Source: CAZWSX01 sp964636985
GTDB lineage: Bacteria > Planctomycetota > Planctomycetia > Pirellulales > Pirellulaceae
NCBI GenBank assembly: GCA_964636985.1
Contig: CAZWSX010000037.1
Span: forward strand, 1-57,215
Reading direction: 5' to 3'
DNA: 57,215 nt
Below, piece after piece: positions 50,562-57,215 of the stretch (position 1 is the stretch's first letter; each line of letters begins with the position of its first letter). The notes under the pieces were generated by a model that saw nothing but the letters and a program-made list of their open reading frames with translations, was not told where the DNA came from and searched no databases. Made by a program: the position numbers and the translations under genes.

Positions 50562-51896
50562 TTATTCCGATGAATCGGGCGTCTTCGATGATTTCAGGCG
50601 AGCCCGAATTTCCTCGAGGCGACGCGCCAATTCGGCCTCGAACCCCCGATCGACGGGTTTGTAGTAGGTGCGGTCGACCCCCAGATAGTCCTGGGCGGCA
50701 ACGCCCCCTTCGGCGTCGTGGGAATACTGGTACCCCTCGCCATGGTTCAAACGCTTGGCCCCCTGATAGTGCGTATCGCGAAGGTGCTTGGGAACCGGCA
50801 GCAGTCGTCCCTCACGTACGTCCGTGATGGCGTCGGAGATCGCCATCGTCGACGCGTTCGATTTCGGCGCACAAGCCAAATAAGCCACGCATTGCGAGAG
50901 TGCCAACTTGCACTCGGGAAGCCCCACGAACTCGCACGCTTGCATGGTGGCGACGGCGATTTGCAGCGCCTGCGGATCGGCATTGCCAATATCCTCACTG
51001 GCCAGGATCACCAGGCGGCGACAGAGAAAGCGGACGTCTTCGCCCGCTTCGACCATCCGCGCCAGCCAGTACATGCCGGCATCGGGATCGCTGCCTCGCA
51101 GGCTCTTGATGAGCGCGCTGATGGCGTCGTAGTGCGAGTCGCCCGTCGCGTCGTACTCGATGGGCTTGCGCTGCATCGTATCGGCAGCCAACTCGCGAGT
51201 CAGTTCGAGCGGTCCTTCGGGCGAAGAGAGGACGGCGATTTCCAGCGCCGACAACGCCCGCCGAGCATCACCATCGCTGAGTTGAGCCAGCAATTCGAGG
51301 GCGTCATCATGCGCGTGAATCTTTCGCGTCCCGTAACCGCGGTGTGGATCGGCAATCGCCCGCTTTAGCAAACCGATGAGGTCTTCGTTCTCCAGCGCGC
51401 GGAACTCGAAGATTTGGCTTCGGCTCACTAAAGCACTGTTCACGGCGAAGAACGGATTAGACGTCGTCGCACCGACGAGTGCGACGATCCCTTCCTCAAC
51501 ATCGGGCAACAACGCATCCTGTTGGGCCTTATTGAAGCGGTGGATTTCGTCGACAAATAGAACGGTTCGCGGTCCGCCTGTGGCAACTTCGTTTCGCGCC
51601 TTCTCGAGCGCCTCGCGCAGTTCCTTAACGCCACTGGTCACAGCATTGAGCGAGACAAACAGCCGCTTGGTCGCCGAAGCCAGCAAACGAGCCAGGGTCG
51701 TTTTTCCCGTGCCAGGTGGGCCGTAGAAAATCACCGACTGCAATCGATCGGCCTTGAGCAACCGCCGCAACAGCTTTCCTTCGCCGAGGAAGTGCTGCTG
51801 ACCGGCGAACTCATCGAGACTGGTCGGTCGCATTCGAGCCGCGAGCGGCTGGACCGACTTGAAGTTGGCGGCTTCACTCTTTGCGAACAGGGACAT
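50562..51896 (-). CDS. rarA: Replication-associated recombination protein A (RarA/MgsA AAA+ ATPase)
   Basis: The protein has 444 residues. The opening AARMRPTSLDEFAGQQHFLG is typical. Walker A is YGPPGTGKTT, Walker B VLFVDEIHRFNKAQQDALL, followed by ALVGATTSNPFFAVNSALVSRSQIF with sensor 1. The C-terminal part carries KSLRGSDPDAGMYWLARMVEAGEDVRFLCRRLVILASEDIGNADP, a hallmark of the MgsA/RarA branch. This clamp-loader-like ATPase acts at stalled replication forks and holds SSB contacts in model organisms. It is a single gene, 38 bases upstream of which (on the minus strand) the HAD gene ends; the two may share a transcript. Confidence 0.95.
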   Translation of the reverse strand: MSLFAKSEAANFKSVQPLAARMRPTSLDEFAGQQHFLGEGKLLRRLLKADRLQSVIFYGPPGTGKTTLARLLASATKRLFVSLNAVTSGVKELREALEKARNEVATGGPRTVLFVDEIHRFNKAQQDALLPDVEEGIVALVGATTSNPFFAVNSALVSRSQIFEFRALENEDLIGLLKRAIADPHRGYGTRKIHAHDDALELLAQLSDGDARRALSALEIAVLSSPEGPLELTRELAADTMQRKPIEYDATGDSHYDAISALIKSLRGSDPDAGMYWLARMVEAGEDVRFLCRRLVILASEDIGNADPQALQIAVATMQACEFVGLPECKLALSQCVAYLACAPKSNASTMAISDAITDVREGRLLPVPKHLRDTHYQGAKRLNHGEGYQYSHDAEGGVAAQDYLGVDRTYYKPVDRGFEAELARRLEEIRARLKSSKTPDSSE

Positions 51897-51933
51897 GGCA
51901 ATCTCGAATTCGGAAGTCCAAACAGCGAGCCTT

Positions 51934-52800
51934 CTACGAAACCGTCTTCCACGTGGGATGGGTGGGGAGCAACCGTTGAAAGTCGCTCAACAACTGCGTC
52001 TGGAACTCGCCAGCGAAACGTCGCTCGAAGAAACGGGTAATTCCCGTTTCAAAGAACGATTTCCAACTCCCGTCTTCCGCGCCAGGATTGATCGGCTGGA
52101 AAAGGCATCCGTTCGCGTCCGCCGCCTTATGGTCGCCGGGCGCGTCGCCCACCATTAACGTTTGTCCCGCCGTGGCGACACGCGCCGCCGCGAGGATTTC
52201 CTTTTTGTTGCCGACTTCTTGCCCGAAGATCGCCGCGACGTGCTGGTCGATCTTATGCTCGTGCCATTCGGCCTTCAGGGCTTCGGTGGGCGTGGCCGAG
52301 CAGACGATCAGATCCGCATGCTGCGACAACTTGGCCAGCGATTCTCGCACGAAGGGGAACGGGGGAACATCGCGCACCATCGATGCAATCGCTTTGTTGA
52401 CATCGTGCGACCAGGCAAGCGCGTGGGCTAGGTGGCGATCGCCGCTCGCCTTTGCTTTCGCCTCGAGGACGCTGTTGGTGAGCCTGGTTTCCTCGCGGCA
52501 CCACTTCGCAAGCGATTCGGGGACTTCAATTTTCACCCCACGAGCGATCACGTCAGCGCGGCTTCGCAAACGCTCCAGTGTTTCGACTAGCGCCGGGAAA
52601 CGGTTTACCCCGCGGCTTTTGCTGTACAGGTTCACAAACTCCCACGTTTCGCGAGCGAATTTGCTCACCGCTTGCAGGCCGTAGGCATTGATGAAGCAAG
52701 GGATGAAGCACTCTTTATGCTTGAGCTCCATGGTGTCGAAGACGCAGCCATCCGAATCGATGGCGACCAGCCACTCGTGCCGACGAGGAAAATCGATCAT
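51934..52800 (-). CDS. HAD-superfamily hydrolase
   Basis: The protein has 288 residues from ATG 52800; an in-frame ATT/GTT region upstream is less likely. LVAIDSDGCVFDT carries the nucleophile and acid/base aspartates (DxD). HADLIVCSATPTEAL is motif II with its serine, and the lysine of motif III is in GNKKEIL. QTLMVGDAPGDHKAADANGCLF is motif IV. The cap is helical. Such enzymes hydrolyse phosphate esters or phosphonates; substrate is unknown. It precedes rarA on the same strand with a 37-base gap and diverges from the Gfo/Idh/MocA gene at 53012. Confidence 0.85.
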   Translation of the reverse strand: MIDFPRRHEWLVAIDSDGCVFDTMELKHKECFIPCFINAYGLQAVSKFARETWEFVNLYSKSRGVNRFPALVETLERLRSRADVIARGVKIEVPESLAKWCREETRLTNSVLEAKAKASGDRHLAHALAWSHDVNKAIASMVRDVPPFPFVRESLAKLSQHADLIVCSATPTEALKAEWHEHKIDQHVAAIFGQEVGNKKEILAAARVATAGQTLMVGDAPGDHKAADANGCLFQPINPGAEDGSWKSFFETGITRFFERRFAGEFQTQLLSDFQRLLPTHPTWKTVS

Positions 52801-53011
52801 CCGCAATGCGACTCCAACCAAGAAGGGTCAAAAAAAGAGGGCGTTTGGCATTATCTGGTAAACAAGCGATCAGGAGAACGGCCCGTCACAGGGCCATCCA
52901 TTTCAGCGCCAGAGAAAAACGAAAGAAAGTTAAATATCGCTTTCTTCCAAACTTCGTATCCACTACTCTTATGAAAATCTTGCCCGGCCCTCTCCAGTTG
53001 GACCCCACCTC

Positions 53012-54295
53012 ATGCTGACTCGCCGCGCCTTCGCGAAGGTTACCGCCGCCGCTGTTGCCGCCCCTTACATCATCACCTCGCGCGCTCTGGCGAACGCCGC
53101 TTCCGACCGGCTCAATGTGGCCGTCATCGGAAACGGCACCATGGGACGCGGCCATCTCGGCGGATTGCTCGGCCGTGACGACGTGCAAATTGTCGGCGTG
53201 TGCGATGTCGTGCAGGAGCGCATCGATCAAGGGATGGACACCATCCGGAAGAAGTACGCCGAGCGAACGAAAGGGGAGGGAAAGTCGGACGCCACGGCCT
53301 ATCGCGACATGAAAGAGTTGCTCGCGCGGCCAGGCCTCGATGCCGTTCTCATTGCGTTGCCCGACCACTGGCACTCGCTGGCATGCGTGATGGCCGCTCG
53401 GGCAGGCAAGCATATTTACTGCGAAAAGCCTCTCACCCACAACATTGCCGAAGGCCGGCGGGTCGTGAACGAAGTGGCCAAGGCCGGAATCGTCTTCCAA
53501 ACCGGAAGCCAACAACGGACCGAGTTCGGCGGTCATTTCCGCAAAGCGGTCGAACTGATCTGGGCAGGTCGCATCGGCACGATCAAGAAAATTCGAATCG
53601 GCGTCGGCGGACCGGCTGTTGCCTGCGACTTGCCCGAGCAGGAAATACCCAAGGGGACCGATTGGGATCGCTGGTTGGGACCAGGTCCCGCCCGCGGCTA
53701 CAACGAAGTGCTTTGCCCCAAAGGGGTGCACGGGCACTTTCCAGCTTGGCGAAACTATCGCGAGTACGGCGGCGGTGCCATCGCCGATATGGGAGCCCAT
53801 CACTTCGACATCGCGCAGTGGGCCATGAAGACCGATCGTTCGGGTCCGATTGAAGTCGTGCCGCCCAGCAACCCTTCGGCGAACGAAGGTCTCGTTTACC
53901 GTTACGCCAACGGCGTCGAGATGATTCACAACGTCTTCGAGGAAACCAAGGGCGATTGTGTCTTCGAAGGAACCGAAGGAATTCTCTGGGTAAGCCGAAG
54001 CGGCATTGGCGCCGACAAAGCAGCGATCGTCGACGAACCGTTGCCCGCCAATGCCGAGCGAGTGAACCCAGCCACGAATCATCACGCGGACTGGCTCGAT
54101 TGCATCCGCACGAAAAAGGAATGCATCTGCCCGGCCGAGATCGGACATCGTTCGGCCACCATCTGCCACCTGGGCAATATTGGCTATCGCCTGCGGCGGT
54201 CTCTGAAATGGGACCCCACCAAAGAGCAATTTGCCGGGGACGAAGAGGCCAACGGTCTCACGCACCGTGAACCGCGGACGGGGTGGGACGTGTAA
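53012..54295 (+). CDS. Tat-exported Gfo/Idh/MocA-family oxidoreductase
   Basis: The protein has 427 residues. TRRAFAK plus the hydrophobic VTAAAVAAPYIITS (residues 3-30) is a twin-arginine signal, expected for a cofactor-loaded exported enzyme. The Rossmann part has NVAVIGNGTMGRGHLGGL, then LDAVLIALPDHWHSLACVMAARAGKHIYCEKPLTHNIAEG with the family EKP motif. The C-terminal alpha/beta domain has GGGAIADMGAHHFDIAQWAM, where D and H are the catalytic pair. Related enzymes oxidise or reduce sugars or polyols with tightly held NAD(P). In planctomycetes exported members are abundant and presumed to act on polysaccharide breakdown products. Confidence 0.9.
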   Translation: MLTRRAFAKVTAAAVAAPYIITSRALANAASDRLNVAVIGNGTMGRGHLGGLLGRDDVQIVGVCDVVQERIDQGMDTIRKKYAERTKGEGKSDATAYRDMKELLARPGLDAVLIALPDHWHSLACVMAARAGKHIYCEKPLTHNIAEGRRVVNEVAKAGIVFQTGSQQRTEFGGHFRKAVELIWAGRIGTIKKIRIGVGGPAVACDLPEQEIPKGTDWDRWLGPGPARGYNEVLCPKGVHGHFPAWRNYREYGGGAIADMGAHHFDIAQWAMKTDRSGPIEVVPPSNPSANEGLVYRYANGVEMIHNVFEETKGDCVFEGTEGILWVSRSGIGADKAAIVDEPLPANAERVNPATNHHADWLDCIRTKKECICPAEIGHRSATICHLGNIGYRLRRSLKWDPTKEQFAGDEEANGLTHREPRTGWDV

Positions 54296-54383
54296 CCTGC
54301 TGCCGGCAAAGCGTCCGGCCACAGCGAATCAGAGAGCGGCTTGTCACTTCATTACGAGTGTTTCGAGATGAGGAGATTCGAGG

Positions 54384-54950
54384 GTGAAAGCTTACAACAA
54401 GCATTCCTTGCTTTCTTTGTTCCTGCTGATGGCGGCGCTGGCGCTCGTCTTCGGACTCGACGCCCGGTCCAAGCACCTTAGGTCTCTTGCGGCCAAGCAT
54501 CACTACGAATCGCTGGCGGCGGGCTACTCAGCCGCCGCAATTCAAAAGCCCATGGATATCGAATGGGAGTGGAAGTATCCCACCCCCGTGAAATGGGACC
54601 GGGAGACGGTTCAAGCGGCGATCCCGCATTGGCAACGATCGACCTACCACGCCAACGTGCGCGACATCTACTTGGCCCGCGCCCGCCAGCCCTGGTGGCC
54701 GGTGGGAGCGCTTCCTGACCAGCCCGAGATCTGCATCCTGCCCGATGGCAACGACCAGATCGAACCGTGGTGGAAAGAGCGATTCGGCGGCTACACCGAT
54801 GCGAATCCGTGCTTTTGGAATGTTTTCATGGCATTTTCCTGCGATGAGCCGAATTGCGAATTGACGCAGACCTTGCTCTCAACGGCCGAACTGGACCAGC
54901 TTTCAAGTCACTGGTATGCCGAACGGAAACGGGTCGCCTCTAACCACTAA
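54384..54950 (+). CDS. Membrane-anchored protein of unknown function
   Basis: The protein has 188 residues. One hydrophobic helix (LLSLFLLMAALALVFGL, about 8-26) is followed by a polar, Trp-rich domain: MDIEWEWKYPTPVKW, IPHWQRSTYHANVRD and RARQPWWPVGALPDQPEI. The C-terminal third has a pair of cysteines in FSCDEPNCEL. No uncleaved-signal alternative is clear. The domain likely faces the periplasm. I recognise no family. It follows the Gfo/Idh/MocA gene by 88 bases and could share its transcript. Confidence 0.7.
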   Translation: MKAYNKHSLLSLFLLMAALALVFGLDARSKHLRSLAAKHHYESLAAGYSAAAIQKPMDIEWEWKYPTPVKWDRETVQAAIPHWQRSTYHANVRDIYLARARQPWWPVGALPDQPEICILPDGNDQIEPWWKERFGGYTDANPCFWNVFMAFSCDEPNCELTQTLLSTAELDQLSSHWYAERKRVASNH

Positions 54951-55450
54951 CCCCCCGAACGAAGCAGAAACAACCCAATCGGCGACGTAAAGCAAATCAC
55001 ATCATAGACTTACGACTCACATTGCATATCTGAAAGCGTCGGGAATAAACACCGCCCATCCCTGGATCGGAATGGTAAGCTTGTGAGGCTGCGATACGGC
55101 GATTTCTTGGGCGGAGCCCTCCAAAAGTCGCCGCTCCGACAATGCGATTCGGTAGATCAGCTCCGCTGGCAGTTTGGGATATTTGCCCAGATTGAAGCGG
55201 CGACTTGAAGATGGAATCGCATTCTAGGTACGATAGCCCTTGGTTTGTGGTGGTTTACCTGCCGCAACCAATCCCGCCTCACTGCCTGGAGTTTGTCGCA
55301 CTCGGCAAATTCCCCACCTGCACCCCAACACCACCCCACCACTTTACGTTCCGATCAGCGGTTTGAATTCGCGTTGTGCGATCTGCTAGCAACGCGGTTC
55401 TGCGGCTCTCCCGTCGCCGTGCTGATTGGTCCCCGTGAACCTACCCGACT
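54951..55450. other. 500-base intergenic region with interlocked inverted repeats
   Basis: The gap before the DUF1549/DUF1553 gene holds two inverted repeats arranged A-B-A'-B' (see 55125-55223). A minus-strand stretch of about 60 codons ending at the stop 55019-55017 reads like protein (it includes LPAELIYRIALSERRLLEGS) but has no start or known family. A plus-strand 51-codon frame from ATG 55211 to 55366 is also open. Either could be a gene remnant. Confidence 0.4.
55125..55223. repeat. Interlocked inverted repeats (pseudoknot-like order)
   Basis: Arm A, AAGTCGCCGCT (55125-55135), matches the reverse complement AGCGGCGACTT (55196-55206). Arm B, AATGCGATTC (55141-55150), matches GAATCGCATT (55214-55223). 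The order A-B-A'-B' means both pairs together would form a pseudoknot in RNA. Confidence 0.65.
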
Positions 55451-57215
55451 ATGTCTCAATTCCCTTCGCGACGTTCGAGCGAGCGTTTCGCCTTGGCTAT
55501 TGCCGTCGCAGTCGTGTCGTGCGCGCTGATGCACGTTCCGAACCATCTTTTTGCAGCGGAAGCATCGACTGCTCCCGCCTCAGCCAGCGCGCCTCAACCC
55601 GCCTTGGCAGAGTTGGCAACGCCAGCTCTCACGGCAAAACCGTTCAATCAAGGCGATTGGCCGTTCTGCCCGCTCACGCAGCCGAAGATGGCTGTAGTAG
55701 ACGATACGTCAGGCTGGAGCCAGTCTCTGATTGATCAATACGTTCTCGCTCAACAAAAGCAAAAAGATCTGGCGCCCAGCCCGGAAGCTTCGCGCGAGGT
55801 TCTGCTTCGCCGCGTCACCATCGACCTCACCGGCTTGCCTCCCACGGCCGCCGAACTTCAGGACTTCTTGAGCGATACATCTCCCGGCGCCTACGAGCGC
55901 GTCGTCGATCGATTGCTCGAGTCTCCGCGCTTCGGCGAACGATGGGCTCGCCATTGGCTCGACCTGGTTCGCTATGCCGATACCGGCGGCTACAAGTGGG
56001 ACCAATTCCGCCCCGAAGCCTATCGCTACCGCGACTATGTGATCGAGGCCTTCAACACCGATTTGTCCTACGACCACTTTGTCCGGCACCAGATCGCCGG
56101 TGACGAACTGGAGCCCGAAAGCGCCGATGCATTGATCGCCACGGGGTTTGTTCGCTTGTATCCAGAAGAAGCATCGGCCTCGAACTTCGTCGAATCACGC
56201 CAGCATATTTTGGACGACGTGACCGAAGTCACGGGGCTCGCTTTCATGGGCCTGACGCTCGGTTGTGCCAAGTGCCACGACCACAAGTTCGATCCCATCC
56301 TGCAAAAAGACTTCTACCGCTTGCAGGCCTGTTTCGCCGCCATGCTGCCGGCCGATAACATCCCCGCGCTGTCGGGCAACGAGCGCGACGAGTTCGACAA
56401 GAAGATGGCCGGTTGGCAGGAAGCGACTCGCGAAATTCGCCAAAAGATCGCCAGTCTGACCGATCCTATTCGTACGGCGACGACCAGCGAGATCGCCATG
56501 AACTACGATCCCGAAACGTCGGAAGCGCTCAATACGCCTGCGGAAAAACGAACCGTCCGCCAACGCCAGCTTGCCGCCCTGACCGACTTGTACATCGACC
56601 GCATCGTGGTCAAGCGGGTCAATCGGATGGAAGGGGAAGCGAAGGAAGATTACGACGAACTCCAAGCTGAGCTCGCCAAGTTCGATTCGATTAAGCCGGC
56701 CACACCGCCTTTGGCGATGGCAACAACCGATGCCGTCGGCAAGCCGCCCGAGACGTGCGTTCTGGAAGCAGGCGACTTCCGCAAGCCGGGCGAACCCGTC
56801 CTGCCAGGTTTCCCTGAATTCATCGGCGATCACGAGCCGACGATTGTTCCGCCCGAGGATCGCCCCGAGTCGACGGGCCGCCGCGCCGCGCTGGCGATGT
56901 GGCTCACGCGTCCCGACCATCCTCTCACGGCCCGCGTGATGGCGAATCGGATTTGGCAGCACCACATGGGTACCGGCCTCATTCCGACCAGCAACGACTT
57001 CGGCGCGATGGGCGAACCTGTTTCGCACCGTGACTTGCTCGATTGGCTCGCTTACGAGCTCGTCGAAGAAGATTGGAGCTTGAAACACCTGCACCGCTTG
57101 ATCGTCACGTCGGCGACCTATCGGCAGTCGTCCGAAGTCGACACCGACAACGCCGAAACCATGCGCAAGCAAAGCATCGATCCCGCGAACCGCTGGCTTT
57201 GGCGAGCCAATCGCC
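55451..57215 (+). CDS. DUF1549/DUF1553 (PSCyt2-PSD1) exported protein, 3' truncated by window edge
   Basis: The frame is open from ATG 55451 to the last base, giving 588 residues with the end missing. A signal peptide (FALAIAVAVVSCALM, cleavage near LFAAE) is followed by DUF1549: REVLLRRVTIDLTGLPPTAAELQDFL and FGERWARHWLDLVRYADTGG. Then comes the haem site LGCAKCHDHKFDPI. A charged linker with coiled-coil character (about 310-400) leads to DUF1553: RRAALAMWLTRPDHPLTARVMANRIWQHHMG and SLKHLHRLIVTSATYRQSS. Unlike the protein at 28129 it has no Ig-like N-terminal domains. Such proteins are usually followed by a DUF1501 sulfatase-like gene, which would be outside the window. Confidence 0.92.
   Translation, partial: MSQFPSRRSSERFALAIAVAVVSCALMHVPNHLFAAEASTAPASASAPQPALAELATPALTAKPFNQGDWPFCPLTQPKMAVVDDTSGWSQSLIDQYVLAQQKQKDLAPSPEASREVLLRRVTIDLTGLPPTAAELQDFLSDTSPGAYERVVDRLLESPRFGERWARHWLDLVRYADTGGYKWDQFRPEAYRYRDYVIEAFNTDLSYDHFVRHQIAGDELEPESADALIATGFVRLYPEEASASNFVESRQHILDDVTEVTGLAFMGLTLGCAKCHDHKFDPILQKDFYRLQACFAAMLPADNIPALSGNERDEFDKKMAGWQEATREIRQKIASLTDPIRTATTSEIAMNYDPETSEALNTPAEKRTVRQRQLAALTDLYIDRIVVKRVNRMEGEAKEDYDELQAELAKFDSIKPATPPLAMATTDAVGKPPETCVLEAGDFRKPGEPVLPGFPEFIGDHEPTIVPPEDRPESTGRRAALAMWLTRPDHPLTARVMANRIWQHHMGTGLIPTSNDFGAMGEPVSHRDLLDWLAYELVEEDWSLKHLHRLIVTSATYRQSSEVDTDNAETMRKQSIDPANRWLWRANR

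Overview
The window looks like chromosomal DNA of a planctomycete, most likely of the order Pirellulales. The evidence is GC-rich coding DNA, three proteins of the planctomycete cytochrome / DUF1549 / DUF1553 type, a pre-peptidase (PPC) surface protein, a DUF1080 protein, a BlaR1-BlaI pair, Tat-exported Gfo/Idh/MocA and DUF362 proteins, and many lone genes on alternating strands. I saw no rRNA, tRNA, CRISPR array, transposase or prophage.

Layout. 1-7515: the 3' part of fumC, a secreted TPR protein, a DUF1801 protein and a MacAB-type efflux operon on the minus strand (HlyD-like adaptor with EF-hands, ATPase, permease). 7844-17875: a plus-strand surface-glycan cluster with two glycosyltransferases, tandem FkbM methyltransferases, a methyltransferase/pyruvyltransferase fusion, a sulfotransferase and an ABC exporter. 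18054-25159: an exported esterase, a DUF362 protein paired with a terpene-cyclase-like protein, a bioF-type synthase, a small exported protein, a 3-hydroxyisobutyrate-dehydrogenase-family enzyme with a tiny zinc-ribbon protein, and a membrane LRR-like protein. 25679-32110: three exported proteins of the planctomycete PPC, PSCyt2/PSD1 and PSCyt1-WD40 kind. 32266-36143: two paralogous small secreted proteins, each behind a -24/-12 (sigma-54) promoter with a conserved upstream block, on either side of a blaR1-blaI pair whose BlaR1 carries a secretin-like C-terminus. 36302-42711: a lipoprotein, an acetyltransferase, a cysteine-rich protein, a decayed hydrolase, DUF1080, a MarR-pirin-DoxX group with repeated palindromic operators, and an orphan nuclease-like protein. 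42771-57215: a sugar-acid dehydratase with a hydroxyacid dehydrogenase, aconitase, a lone ParA, YraN, a Pro-rich secreted protein, RarA, a HAD hydrolase, a Gfo/Idh/MocA oxidoreductase, an unknown membrane-anchored protein, and a DUF1549/DUF1553 protein cut by the window end.

The most interesting signals are: the duplicated sigma-54 promoter plus small secreted protein module around the BlaR1-secretin fusion; two families of short dispersed hairpins, one with a compensatory base-pair change between copies; the MarR operator cluster; the methyltransferase/pyruvyltransferase fusion inside the glycan cluster; and interlocked inverted repeats in the 500-base gap before the last gene. Everything is read from sequence alone; family names come from motif recognition, not from searches.
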